This document shows, piece after piece, positions 1-12,583 of a stretch of DNA of 64,000 bases. Location of the stretch: contig JASFXZ010000029.1 of NCBI GenBank assembly GCA_032209605.1, positions 175,001 to 239,000 of the forward strand, written 5' to 3'. A model generated the notes under the pieces. That model saw only the letters and a program-made list of their open reading frames with translations, was not told the origin of the DNA and did no database searches. This DNA comes from Mactromeris polynyma (taxonomy: Eukaryota > Mollusca > Bivalvia > Venerida > Mactridae). Every line of letters begins with the position of its first letter. Position 1 is the first letter of the stretch. Made by a program: the position numbers and the translations under genes.

Positions 1-1400
1 TTCGAACATTTATTTTCACTATATTTTGTGTTGAATGTCTATCACAACTATAGTGAACATATTTATTACTGTTGACTTTGTCTGATTAACATCGGCTAAG
101 ACAAACGTGAAAAAAAAGAGAAAAAAAGAAATGATCAACCTGTAAGCAAGAAGCTCATATCACGACTATTTGTTCAGTGAAATGTAATTCATCTTATAAT
201 CGCATGGGAATTTCGTGTCTTTAAGAATGCATGATTGTATGATTTAAGCGTTTTCAACACTCGCATAAATACCGTTACCATGTGACATCGTAACAATCGT
301 TTTGCCGCAGTTTCTGTTCTATTTTTTTCTGCATTACAATTTATTTAGCACATAATTGTTCACATGCATTGTATGGTCTGAAAACCGTAGACGATTTATT
401 AAGTTAATTTCAATAGAAAATTCACTTTCGCTTTTTCTATCGTTATTACTGAATGTGTTACCATCAAATTATTTAATAATTCAGTAGTCTTCATATGAAA
501 CTTTGCCTCTATTGAAGACCAACAATGGAATATTTTTGTTTTATTAAAAGCAAACACGTTGTTATCCTGAAATTCAACTTCAATATAATGAAAATACGTA
601 AAAATGTTTTAAAGTGAATGCGAATACATCGATCGTAACTTTGATGTGGAAATGTAATATGGACCATGTATGATATATTATTATTATACCTTGTAGACAC
701 TTTAAAATTACTTTATTCAGTTATCATGTATAATGTTGTCGATGTGCATGTTGTGTATGTATATATCATTTCATTTCTATATTTGTATGTCAAGGTGGCC
801 AGTCTATTGAATCAGTGAAGATCTTGTGCACCATGAGGTCGTTTTTCTTAAATCCCTTTGATCTCAATTTGGCTCAATAGTGTTACAAACTACAAGATAC
901 TGTCCATCTATGTCATGTTTTCTTTCATATATAACGTATATATTTCCATCATGCTGGACGATGTTAATCGAAATATTTAGATCGATCAACTTTGCAAATT
1001 TTGTATTTTTAAAGTTGATTTAATAAAGGGATTTCACATTTAAAAAAAGATAAAGGTGAAAATATTTAGTCAGTATTCAAAAGCCAAGTAAGGATGTGTA
1101 TTACAATCATAAATTACTATGTCTACATTTAAACCATAATTTGGGAAATTCGAATTCATTCATTCCCAGTCCGTCATTTTTAATGTGCAGATTTGAATTT
1201 GCCTCGAGATTGTTTGGCTTGCACACCGTGGTGACTAGAATAGCAAAAGCGAGCATCATATGGTAGGCATGTATAAAGTGATATATGTTTTTTTGTCAGT
1301 TGAATGAAAAGGACTGGAAATAGTGTCATATTTAGTATTAAAGTCTAATCACTTTCATCTCATAATCGCTTGTAATAAAATATGAACACCATGTTATGTT
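1..1400. other. AT-rich non-coding DNA
   Basis: No coding region, RNA gene or clear repeat could be supported here. The short open frames lack codon structure and recognisable motifs. Confidence 0.5.
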
Positions 1401-2345
1401 TTAATTGATTTGACCTCAAATGACCCTGCCCTCTGCCCTTGGCGGGTGACCTTGATTTTAGTTCAGCCAATGAGCGGCAAACATATTCATATGTAATATA
1501 CACGTTCTGTATACATAATAGAAATATATACAGAACGTGATTTATATGCATTCATTTACCATACTGGTATATTCTGCGCAAAAATATAGATAGAGGTGGT
1601 GTCTGGTAATTCCTTTTAATTGTACCGTTATTCAAATTAGGACCAAATATTAGGTTTTGTTATAAACTGCATGGAACATAGGTAAAGACAAAACACTTAC
1701 TGGTAGCGTAACCTATGACACACTAATACTACTGAACTTTTAAAAAGATAAAAACATTTTTTTCATTTTTAACATGTAATAACATTGACCTTGGGCAACA
1801 GTTCAAAAGTAATGTTGACCTTAGTTTTCTTTTAGTCTGTGAGCCGCAAACACATTTACATATATACAGAATATGTGCTTTCTCATTTCATACAACCAAA
1901 CACAAAATGGCCATAAACTAAGTTTGTTATAAATTGCATTGAACACATGTAAAAGTGGAAGCATAACCTTTGAACACTAATACTACTTACTTTTAAGGAG
2001 ATAAAAACTTTTTTTTTCATTTTCAACATATCATGACCTTGACGTTTGGTGACCTTGGTCAACTGTTCGATGGAAATTTTGACCTTGATTCTCTTTCAAT
2101 CTGTGAGCAGCAAATACATTTACATAAATGCAGAAACTGTGCTTACGCTTTTTATGCAACAAAACGCAAAATGTGTATTTATAAGCTATATACGCGCGTA
2201 TTCTACGGAAAATTGCAGATTGAAGTGGTGTCACATAATTCCTTCTAATTATATGATTATTCAACTTACCACCATGAAATAAAATGTGTTGTAAATCATA
2301 TTGATATTAGGTAGTGCAAAAATACCTGTTTGAACTTAATAGTAA
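1400..2345. repeat. Degenerate tandem copies of a ~300-bp dispersed repeat
   Basis: Similar blocks recur at about 1400-1670, 1670-1970 and 1970-2345. Each carries the phrases 'aacactaatactact', 'tgaccttgacctt', 'tctgtgagc.gcaaa' and 'taattatatgattattcaac'. A further copy lies at about 29388-29975, where the end of the block (ataataatcgttacagtaa, then tagtcaaggg) matches 2340-2400. The family is not identified; no coding capacity is evident, so it is probably a non-autonomous interspersed repeat. Confidence 0.6.
1498..1542. repeat. Short inverted repeat (hairpin)
   Basis: The arms cacgttctgtata and tatacagaacgtg are perfect complements separated by about 18 bp. It lies inside the dispersed-repeat block and may be part of that repeat. 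Confidence 0.5.
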
Positions 2346-2544
2346 TAATCGTTACAGTAAAACAAGTCAAGGGTTCATGAAATGGCAATCTTGGTCTACA
2401 TGGAAACTGACATGATATCAGCTGTCCACCCTCGCTAATTGAACTTCAGATATTCCTCTACACGAATATACAAAGAAATGCTCTGGAAAATAAATTCACA
2501 CAAATAAGTGCAGGGACTGTACTAGTTATAAAAGTATGAAATGA

Positions 2545-3205
2545 ATACCAGCTTGAAATACCACATACAAATCGGACAGGATCACAAAGGAGACACGAAC
2601 AATAGACATACATGGAAACAATCAGAAAAGCAAACGGGACAAAACGAGACAAACGAACCGCCATGGAACATTGGATAATGATACTCACGTGTGAAGTTGA
2701 GAGCACATGTGTTTCGATAAGTAAACAATCTGATGGACGGTGTCTTAGCAAAACGTGGTTGGGTCAACATATAAGTTCTATGTATTCTGTAAGCAAGCAG
2801 GGTAACTTGAAGGATGAGTACTACGATTACAAATGCGAACTTGTACCGTCTAGGAACTGATGCAGCAAATATTCGTGACATAATCCTATAATTTATACAA
2901 AAACATTTTGAATAAAACTTGAATTATTACCATCCAACTCTTCGAGATTTAAATAATACGATTATAAAACTAGATCTTTCAACGATATGAAAACAACTAT
3001 AATTATAACTGAAATGACAAAAACATGTTTTGTGATCTCGAAATAGATATCGCGTGCTCACGTGAAAGAGTTTGTGTTCTCACTTAACGTTACAATCAGA
3101 CAAGTCAACTCTATGGATGATTGTTATGTACACCTGTACAGAATATAACGTTACTAATGAATTTGAATTTGGACAAAGCCATCTCGGTGCGTTTGTAACA
3201 CGTAA
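2545..3205 (-). repeat. Segmental duplication of B4GALT exon 1 and upstream region
   Basis: This block aligns, in the same orientation, with about 45535-46205. Similarity runs from the downstream part of intron 1 through exon 1 and about 300 bp upstream, sharing for example 'cataatcctataatttatac' and 'aaactagatctttcaac'. Indels are scattered, so the duplication is not recent. Confidence 0.85.
2689..2881 (-). CDS. Exon 1 of a second B4GALT-like gene (partial or orphan)
   Basis: The 64-codon open exon starts MSRIFAASVPRRYKF, has a single hydrophobic segment (about residues 15-31) typical of a type II Golgi signal anchor, and ends ...CALNFT at a GTGAGT donor. It differs from the exon at 45691-45883 at 14 of 64 residues, yet keeps the start codon, frame, splice donor and phase. 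Downstream exons would lie to the left. None was recognised in 1-2688, so they are outside the window or lost. The maintained frame favours a functional tandem paralog, but an orphan duplicated exon cannot be excluded. Confidence 0.6.
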
Positions 3206-3267
3206 GTTTACATGTTTCTGAAACGAGGCGCCAGAAAAAGGCGGAGTTATCTATAAACCAGTAATAA

Positions 3268-3358
3268 CTCACATATTAGAATTATAAGCAAATAAAGAGC
3301 TTCGGTCGCTGACGCTCTCTTGCACTTAATTTGCTTATACATGTAATTCCAATATGTG
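3268..3358. repeat. Inverted repeat, MITE-like
   Basis: Left arm ctcacatattagaattataa is matched by the complement of the right arm, which ends caatatgtgag, around a central CTTCGGTCGCTGACGC spacer. It is probably a small foldback element; no target duplication was assigned. Confidence 0.45.
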
Positions 3359-3791
3359 AGCTAAAACCTATACATAATAAAGGAGGATTGAGTTGTGTAT
3401 TAAGAGAGAACATTAACTGCGTTGTCCAAAATGTCGTCATATGTATAAAATGACGTCACTATAAAGATATAAGCGAGGAGAAATCTAACTGATCGATAAG
3501 TCCCCATTGTAAGATACTTAATAAATGAATTGTCAACTTTGATACTTCAAACATGTTGCTTATCCAATGAAAAGCGAAACATTTACAATACATGTAATAT
3601 AATTAACAAGTATAAAGTATTCTATATACACGGCGCTGATAGGGTTGATCTTTATGAGTTCCGAACTAATTTCCCTTTTCTGCGGACTGGGCGACTTGAA
3701 AATTGTATCGCTTGATGTCAGAAAATTACAGAAAATTGACAATTGATTTACATAAATGAGTCAATGAATATTGAAATATCACATGTGTGTG

Positions 3792-3807
3792 CAGTCCCGT
3801 AGCTGGG
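3792..3807 (+). repeat. hAT-like terminal inverted repeat (left)
   Basis: The sequence cagtcccgtagctggg resembles hAT-type ends that begin CAG. It pairs in inverted orientation with cccagctacggccctg at 12387-12402. Both ends lie near gtgcgtatcatca. The 8-bp flanks (tgtgtgtg on the left; gtgtttgt on the right once the Harbinger insertion is removed) match only partly, so pairing of the two ends is uncertain. Confidence 0.45.
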
Positions 3808-4275
3808 AATACGCACGTACGCCCGTGCGTATCATCATTTTCAAAAGTCGAAAAACATAATAATTTAAATCCGCATTAAAAAATTTAAGGCTGAGGGGAA
3901 TGAATTGTTACAGCGCAGCTATTGAACTATACGTACATATATTGACATTAACCAAGTACATACAACATCGCCATTATTTTAGATATGGAATATAAAATTT
4001 AATCATATACATATAATATGCTATTGAGTAATACTGGACTGGAACTTCATGTGTACAAATAGAAAAGAGAGCATTTTATCAGTAACAAACTAAACTTAGG
4101 GTAATGTCCTTATCATGCAGATGTGAAGTTAAATTTAGTCCAGAACTACATTATTTGTATCATACGAACATTAGCATTTCCAGGAATAGAATAGTTATGT
4201 ATTAACATATTTGATACGCTTTATTATCACCAACGGACGGACGAACTGACGGGATCCTTTCAGACAAATGATTAA

Positions 4276-4700
4276 ATGTTTAATATGCTGATAATTGAAT
4301 GGCAGGTGGTGCGTGAAATTCATGCCTCGTGTGCATCTGATGTGACCAACGACATTGACCAGTTCTGCATCGAGATACGTCGATGGCAAAGACGCTGCCA
4401 GACGGTAATGGAGGACCCAAGCGACTGCCTATTGGAAGCGTTGGGTCAGGCAAATAAGGACCTCTACCCAAATGTCCGTGCGTGTCTGTCTATATTGTTA
4501 TCAATGCCTGTGTCAACAGCAACAACAGAACGGTCCTTTAGCACGATAAGACCTATCAAGACCATTTACGAAGTACGATGACCACTCGATGGTCTTGGTC
4601 TCCTCAATATACATAGAGAGAAGGAGAAAGATAGCGAGGCAGTGGTTGAAATATTTGCCAGGAAAAAGGAAACACGCCTGGCTCTTTTATATAAGATTTG
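4276..4700 (+). pseudogene. hAT transposase C-terminal remnant
   Basis: The translation carries the hAT dimerisation-region signature: LSILLSMPVSTATTERSFS, then IRPIKT, and after one in-frame stop (TGA near 4579) PLDGLGLLNIHR. This matches the C-terminal block of hAT transposases (ZMYM1-like, hAT C-terminal domain). Upstream residues of the fragment look like the preceding transposase region, but the zinc-finger N-terminus and most of the catalytic domain are missing. It is a dead fragment, probably belonging with the hAT-like end at 3792. Confidence 0.75.
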
Positions 4701-7290
4701 AACTAGCCTAAGCTACACTCATTTAATGTATATGGCTTACGTTTTAATGAGGGTAAACATATGCAGTTATACATGTAATGTATCATTTTAGTATAAATAT
4801 AAATACATGTAAAAACAAACTTTATGTTTCTGTTATCTTTAGTCGCTCTGTTCCATAATACCATGTTTAATTGAGGATGTGAACATTCAGATGACACTAT
4901 GCGCGTCAGTTTATACTGACTTTACTATAATGCTACGAAAAAGTTTGTTTTATATTGCTGTGAATGTTGACGGACGCTGTATTTTTTTAATAAATGGTCC
5001 CTATAATAAATGAAAATTTCGACTCCGTTTATAATTATCAAACTATATCATTTAACCTTAAACGTGTTTGGTGAAAAAATCCTCTGAATATCCACAACAC
5101 GTTCAGAGTTCATCATTTGTGCTCGACTATTCAAAAAAAATCCCGTGGAGGACCCCCTATGTCCAACAATATCGCTTATCGCATCGGCCAAAAATCGATA
5201 TTTCCAGTCGTCTAATTTGTATTGATTAGATGGGGAACGCTACGTATTCATTATGATGATTTCTTTATGTTTAAACATATTCAAAAGTTTCAACCAGATT
5301 TGGAAACCGCAATGTATCTTCTTTTCAATCGTATAAAAATATTGATATTTTTTAGATGTTTAGGCAGGGGAATTTACAGTTTTCTTGAGCCACCCAGTTT
5401 ATTATTGAAATCAGTGTGAACGGTGCGTTTTTCCTGGACGTCGGACTTATTTAAATCATTATTTTAACTTATCTTTGGACGGGAATTCAAAGTTTCAAGC
5501 AGCTTATGTTAGGACAGTTTATGCTTGTTTAAACGGTGCCAATTGATGTAATTTATTATGAAAACAAAATGGGAGAATTTAGAGATACATAAAGTACCTG
5601 TCAATGTGAAGATTGTTTCCGTGATATCTCACGGAAATTCACGAAGATTAGCGAGTGATACCGATTCGGTTAGTCTCTCTTGTGACAAGTTTAATCTCCA
5701 CATGTGGTCTCTTAAGATATTATCTTAATCTAACTGTTAACTGGACCGCGAACATATAAACCATATGTTTATATGTCCGTGACTCGTTTTAAAATGTATG
5801 TGATGTATACTTGATATTCCACAAATACCATGAACTAATAAAATTCATTTATTATCATCATACAGAAGGATTTATAAATTTGTTTGAATAATTCGTAATA
5901 GCAATATAAAATGGTTTATATGTCCGTGGTAACAGAATTAAATTAGTGAATTTATAAATTACACTCCGTGAGAGTCTACTTTGCGACTTATTTATAAAAT
6001 AGTTTTGCTTCCCGGAATAAGTGTACCCACTCACAGTTTTAAACAATCCAAAATAAAAGAGAATTAAAAAAAATAAAACTCTAATGTTCGACTTTCTGTG
6101 AGATTCTTAACCTCATAAAATATCACGAAATATGATTTTCCAAACATGAAAATGGAGGACCGAAAATGTTAGATATCGATTCATTCTTAAATTCAGTCAA
6201 GGTCAACTCGGTCAAAAGAATCATACCGGAAATAATGCTAAATGCAAAATAATGTATAACATTTATATAAATATTTTTTAATACGTATAATACTTGTGAA
6301 ACACATGCAGATAAACTGAAATTTAATTTTACATTTCTCTGCATCCTGGTGCTATATCAAACAAATTCAATAAGCCACTTTCCTAAAGAAATTATATGGA
6401 GTAGTTCAAACATAAAACAGACAAATGGAAATTTGTTTCTACATAAAAATTGGTTGGAAAGAGATAGCTTATACATCGAACCTTTTTTGACTTCTTAACT
6501 CAGTCTAGAGTTTAGCCCCACATTTGCCAAGAATTCAATGAAATAAGCGACATGTTTATCTAATTAGTTGCTCTGCATGGGTTTGTAATTCTAACCCAGG
6601 TGTGACCCTAAATAGCCCCTATTTCTTCATGGTATGTTACTGATATGACTCTTATCATATTAGAAACAACACTGGTTACTATTTGGTAGTAGTCAATACA
6701 TCTAGATAGAGACAGTGAAAATATAGTATGCATAATAAAAACGTTGAACAGTGATACAATATATTAGAAAAGCATATTGAGTCAGTATTTAAGAATTTCT
6801 AATCCTTTTTAGCACATCGGTTTATACATGTGTATACTTTTCACTCCGATACAGTGATATCCATGCGCTGTTGTTAGCCTCTACTACGATTTCATTCATG
6901 AAAATAACTCGCGGTATATTGCGCACTTGACTCTACGATGGAATTCATTCGTAAAAAAACTAAAAAAAGCTGCTCGCATCCAAGAGAATCTCTCTAAAAA
7001 GGGGCACCAAATAGGTCTTAAAAAGTCACAGTCCAAGCTGTCGGTCGCCATCGTAGCCAGTTTGCGCATTTGTGACCAAAGTAGCGATAAAATTGCGATT
7101 GGTGAAATCGGCGATTTCCTGCTTGAAATTTGATGATAAAATTCGACAAATCTATAAATTAATTACATTGACCGCCCCTTCAGCAGCCTCGTAAATTTCG
7201 ATACACTTATAGTACATGTGTATACAAGTGGCACTGTTGGTAGTCAGAGTCTAGCGCCTGTCAATCACGATAATAGATGAAATCCGGAAT
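4701..7290. other. Gap without recognisable genes
   Basis: No gene is supported. A stretch at about 5140-5200 (ccctatgtccaacaatatcgcttatc) resembles the complement of 12280-12330, so both may be internal parts of the same hAT-like family. The 68-codon frame at 6927-7133 has no recognisable motif. Confidence 0.4.
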
Positions 7291-7299
7291 TCGCTAATA

Positions 7300-8238
7300 C
7301 CCTGGTCACATTTAACCTACGAGCTCCGTACGAGTAGGTTTTCAGCCGAAATTTTGCAGAATCGCACGGAGTCCGTACGGATATCGTTGACTCTTGCGAG
7401 AATCGTACGGATTTTTTGAACTCGTAGAGGACTCGGGGACTCGATGAGAATGTTTCACCGAGCTCCCGAGCCCTCGCAGAGCTTGTAGAAATTTTCGAAG
7501 TCGTGAGCAGCTCGCAAGGGTCCCGTACGGGCCCCGCAAGGGTCCCGGCAGAGCTCGTACGGGCATCGCACGATGTCCATGCGGATTTGGAACACCGTGA
7601 GGCCCGTAAGAGCTTGCCGGTGCTCGCACGAGTATCGCAGGGTTGTCGCACGATCAACGTACGATGTCCGTACGATACTACGGACACCGGGCGGGAAACT
7701 TGCGATGTCCGTACGGGGCGTTGGCCGTACGGACTCCGTACGACATCTTTGACGATTGAAGGTGGTATAAAGCCAGGAATATCTTTTGAGTTCAACAAAT
7801 TATTGTCGATGCGTGGTACAGGATGGCAATTGACTGATGTACTTGCGGCTCGCTCTGCACCAGGCTCGAGCCCAGCATGACATGATACTCATAGCACTGT
7901 TGCTAGATTTTTTTTAGATATCGCCGAACTGGTTCATTCCTGTCGCAAGGACACCGTGCGGACACCGTACAGGCACCGTACGGGTACCGTACGGGCGCGT
8001 ACCCGTATGAACACACGTGCATCGTACGAGTTACGTCCGAGTTCCTTGCGAGCTCCGCACGACTTATCTACGATGTCCGTACGGATATCCTACGATTGCA
8101 TCCTCCAAAAGATCGTACGGGGCCCGTAGGCATGTGACCAGAAGCTACGATTGTACGGAGACCGTACGGATTTTAAAAGTTGGTGGAATCGTGCGATTTT
8201 ATAAATCGTACGGACACCGTACGGATATGTGACCGGGG
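7300..8238. mobile_element. CGTACG-rich foldback/MITE-like element
   Basis: The ends are inverted copies: ccctggtcacattt at the left and atatgtgaccgggg at the right. The interior holds dozens of CGTACG or near-CGTACG words (for example 7330-7750 and 7960-8225) in a largely self-complementary arrangement, interrupted at about 7760-7940 by ordinary sequence. The long frames across it on both strands arise from the low stop-codon content of the repeats. The superfamily is not determined. Confidence 0.6.
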
Positions 8239-8709
8239 TATAAGAAGGGGTTTTTACCAGCAGTACGAACAAAGTCATATTTTAGGTACTTGCAACTTGA
8301 GTCTAAGATTTTGCATAACCCGCACGCGGAATCTGGCGTCATCACAGTACTTTCACTTTGACTACAAAAACATGTGGTAGATCCGAGGTAAAATGAGCGC
8401 TCACAGTTAAGCTTGACAGATATAGGTAATCATTATGATATTATGCGTAAAGTCCACCATAATGCATGCATAAATCCTACTTTTAACGTTGTAGAGAAAC
8501 AGTTTAAACTGACGGAAAAAAATACGATCGGAACCATCCCCCACCGAATGGATTTAAACAACGGTTGTCCCATTTACATTTAATTATTCATTGCAATGCT
8601 AATGGTAGCATAAATGAACACTTCTAGCGATATTTTGCTTTGAAATATTGGCGTCTGTACTATTTGACGGCATCCTTATTTATTTATAACCTTATTTATA
8701 CCAAGCCAA

Positions 8710-9335
8710 CAAAACATATGGGACACATATGGGGCCCATGACGATTTTTATATGCGCCCTATCTGGGCAGCCCATGTGGGTCCCAGGATGGAAAGTGCAA
8801 CAGGGATTTGCATGGGACCCATATGGGCCTTGATATGGGTCCAACATGGGACCAATGTTGGCTCAGTATGGGACCAATATGGGCAAACACATATAGGACC
8901 ATTATGGGCAAACACATTTAGGACCATTATGGGCAAACACATATAGGAACAGTATGGGCAAACACATACGGGACCATTATGAGCAAACACATATAGGAAC
9001 ATTATGGGCAAACACATATAGGAACATTATGAGCAAACACATATAGGAACATTATGAGCAAACACATATAGGAACATTATGAGCAAACACATATAGGAAC
9101 ATTATGGACAAACACATATAGGAACATTATGAGCAAACACATAGGAACATTATGGGCAAACACATATAGGAACATTATGAGCAAACACATATAGGAACAG
9201 TATGGGCAAACACATATAGGAACATTTTGAGCAAACACATATAGGAACATTATGAGCAAACACATATAGGAACATTATGGGCAAACACATATGGGACCCT
9301 TATGGGCAAACACATATGGGGCCATTGTGAGCAGT
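8710..9335. repeat. 25-bp minisatellite
   Basis: From about 8885 to 9330 a 25-bp unit, atgggcaaacacatataggaacatt and variants (atgagc/atgggc; ggaacatt/ggaccatt), repeats about 18 times. The block is flanked at 8710-8880 and after 9290 by related palindromic phrases such as gggacccatatgggc, suggesting that the array expanded inside a foldback element. Confidence 0.9.
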
Positions 9336-9339
9336 ATGG

Positions 9340-11309
9340 GGCCATCATGGAGCATGATATCGACAATCCACACGACCACAGCGAACGAAATTCTTCTGCC
9401 GTTTTATCCTGAGTTTGATTGCATCACTTATGTTCATCACAGCTTTACAGAACCAATAGCCTGCATATCCTGTGCACATTTTTAATACCACAATTATGAA
9501 TTATTTAGGTGTACAAATAAGTAAATAACATTTTGAATGCAATATTATTTATTAACATTAGTACGACTTAATTTTACTGAAAATGACAGAAACACGATTT
9601 TTTTTATTATTAAAAGGCAGCCCCTAGACATCATGTTACACAATGACTACATAGTTAATCAACAATATGTATACTGCCTAACTAACACACATGTCAACAG
9701 TTCTCTATTAATGAACATTTGATGTAATGGCTGCAAAATACTGCCACATGAAAGCACAACTTGACAATAAAAAGGGTCACATCTGCAACAACACCTTTTA
9801 TACAGAACAAGCCTACTGTGATAATACAGAAATATTCAGCACCAAAATTGGCAACAGTTGCCAAGTTCATAAAAGAGAAACGACCTATACAGCTGTAACT
9901 AACAGGCTTTCTAGCAAGCCTTAATGAAAATAAATATTTCATAAACGTTGCAATTTGGCAAAATAAAGGCTATTTGTGGTGATTTCTGTCATAATAAAGA
10001 GCAAGTAAAGGCTCATTATTACCATTGAATTTGATGGACTCAAACACATAAATTTTGTGATGACGTTTAAAAAATTGCTATGTGCAAATTTACTCCAGTG
10101 TGAAAACATCTTTAGACATTTGCATGAAATTGAACAGTGCAGACGCCCAATATTGGAACCATGCAGAAATAGTTGATAATAGTTTATATTCTAGTTTTAT
10201 GGTTTAATTTTTCTACCGTTTACGTCGTTGACTATACTAAAGGCCGGTACTGATATTTTAAGGATTGAATAATATCATTTCAAATACTGAGCAAAGCAAT
10301 TATATATATAATAAATAACTAGTAATAATTATGAAGAGACATGAACGATAAGTTTTGCAAAAAATCGAGCTTCGCTCTTTTACGTTGAAGATACATTATT
10401 GAAGCGAATTGTATACTTTGAGTATTACGTGCATGTGCATTATTCACGGAATGATTTATAAAAAATATATAAAACTTATAAAATGAATATCAATTTTGAT
10501 GCTTTTCAATTTATTTTATATAAGTTATACAGGTGATTTGTCTAAACAATTGCAACATCTATATTACATTAGAAATAGCATTAATATAATAATCTAAAAC
10601 AATTAAATAATGTCAACGCAAAAAATATATTTATTGTACATGCAAGGTGTCATGTAGATAGTTTTCTTGCGTCAATGAAGAAACTTTACCATCGTACTGA
10701 TTGTGACTCATTTGAACAGCTTCAAAATGTTGTCTGCCACAAATGAAGCAGTCGGATACCCAGCGTGGCAATAGCATTTCTTGCACCAATCTTCAAACTA
10801 ATTCGTGGAATAAGGTACTTATAGGTTATTTGTTTTTACCATTGGGATTACGATGATTATGAATCATAATGAATAATAAAGCATGCTTGAGTAAAAGCCT
10901 TAATTCATAAGAATATCCTGTCTTTCGATTCAAAATAAAGCAAATATTAAACTGTGTGTATTCCAAATCTATTGCCTGAATTTCTTACATTTGAGATATA
11001 GATACACTTCCATTGAACAACATGTTTTCGAGAAATATAAAAGAAAGAAAAAATACAAAAAATATGGTTCTAATTAACAATGTAGTTGCACTTAATTCTG
11101 ATAATTATGTGTGTTAATAAGTGTTCTCATCAAGTTGATATCGTAATTGTAAGAATATCAGTTTCAAAATTAAACAACTGTTAGTACTGTGTCTATAATT
11201 GTCAGATTGTTTGTTAAAATGTCATTCAACACATAACAATTGATTACGATTTAATTTTATTCTATATTTATAACTGTCTAATTCCCTTTCTTGTGACATG
11301 GTATTAACA
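9340..11309. other. Gap with weak exon-like frames
   Basis: No gene is assigned. A frame at about 10627-10746 (+), ending ...DCDSFEQLQNVVCHK and a stop, has a coding-like composition but no recognised domain or certain splice site. The 65-codon frame at 9727-9924 is cysteine-containing and unrecognised. Confidence 0.3.
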
Positions 11310-11464
11310 GGAACATATGAGTACTTCAGGATGTCATCAGATGAACCAGGGAGTGTAACCGTAAAAGACAACTGTAGTTCCTGTGAAACAACAATTAACA
11401 TCCTTCGGTGTCGAGACTACAGCTTCACACAAGATGTACTCCCACTAGTTATTCAACCACATTG
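11310..11464 (+). CDS. Candidate terminal exon, unknown protein
   Basis: An acceptor ('attaacag') is followed by about 51 codons in frame (TYEYFRMSSDEPGSV ... KDNCSSCETT ... CRDYSFTQ) ending at TGA. A possible 3' UTR with AATAAA near 11619 follows. Codon use and the three cysteines look like an extracellular or secreted protein, but no family is recognised and no upstream exon was found. It could be a fortuitous frame. Confidence 0.35.
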
Positions 11465-12386
11465 ACTAAGCCAGGAACGAAACGAGTACTTATACAAAGT
11501 TGTAAGACCGTATGGGCGACTTGTCCAGCTCCAACAATCCAGTGATATTATTGACTCTTGTATTTTGTTTGTCTATGATTTTGTAATTTTCTAGTCATAG
11601 TAAGTATAGTAGTGATAAATAAACATGTGCGCCTTGTTTGAATTTCTTTCATTTATTTCCTTATTGTGGATTAAATTCACCTTTAAAATACTATCACTGA
11701 ATACTATCCCGAACAAAATAAGTATATAAACAAAAGCTTAGATATATTACATCTAAAGGTATATGAAAATGATCTGTTAAAACATGGGTGAAATGAAATG
11801 GCCAAAAAAAACCACTTCCGTCATAGAACATTCAATGATGTTCAGAAGTCGTCACCAAAACAAAATGACGTTGCTGTGAGCATGACGTGTTGTCTTTAAA
11901 ACGTTATAATATTACAATGAAGTAGTATAGAGTCATACGGTTTTCATTTTTAAGGTTCTTAATGTCTGAGGCAATAGAAATTGTGAAAACCTGAAAATTC
12001 AAAATTTGTCATTAAGCCCCGTTTTTCTTGGAGAACGACCCATATATATTGGTCCCAGGTTTCTTCAACAAAATCGAACTCAAAATGTTTGTTTCTTTAT
12101 GATAATAATACATAATGTTTTAACCGTTTATTGGATAAATATATCTAAGGTAGCCCGAGGCTACATGTTAATGTATTATACCAGTTATCAATCGGTGATC
12201 ATCGGAAAATTTACTATCACTTACGGTATCTATCGACATACAAATTGACTGCTGACCAAAAGCCCCATCGATATCGATCTGATTTATCTGATAAGCGATA
12301 TTGTTGGGTATGGTACCCCCGCTATACAAACGAGGGGGACATCCCGTCCTTGTACCTCCCCCAATCGTGCGTATCATCAAAAACAG

Positions 12387-12402
12387 CCCAGCTACGGCCC
12401 TG
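12387..12402 (-). repeat. hAT-like terminal inverted repeat (right)
   Basis: The sequence cccagctacggccctg is the inverted partner of the end at 3792-3807. Its terminal CTG became the target of the Harbinger insertion that starts at 12403. Confidence 0.45.
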
Positions 12403-12426
12403 GGGGGCGTTTTATTAAACTTCGTA
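12403..12426 (+). repeat. Harbinger left terminal inverted repeat
   Basis: The 24 bp starting gggggcgttttatt are identical to the complement of 21749-21772. The CTG at 12400-12402 is the left target duplication. Confidence 0.9.
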
Positions 12427-12583
12427 CGAACGTTTTTATCGTACTTACTTCGTACGAACTATGTAATAATTCGTAGGTGTTTTATTAAAAATATCGTAGG
12501 AAGTTCGTACGTACGAATTCGTAAATGTACGAACATTTTCTACGAAAGGTAAGTACATATCGCAAGAAAAATTCGTACATGTC

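Noticed and set aside
7265..8380. Long frames on both strands (up to 177 aa)
   Set aside because: Created by CGTACG-rich repeat sequence with few stops; no domain, and similar frames occur on both strands.
8748..9265. Frames with MCLLIMFLYVF-type repeats
   Set aside because: Translation of the 25-bp minisatellite; no gene signals.
8885..9330. Regularly spaced repeats resembling a CRISPR array
   Set aside because: Direct head-to-tail minisatellite with no unique spacers, in a eukaryotic context.
3792..12402. One complete 8.6-kb hAT element
   Set aside because: Ends are similar, but the 8-bp flanks do not match cleanly and only a small transposase piece is present; kept as separate end-like features.
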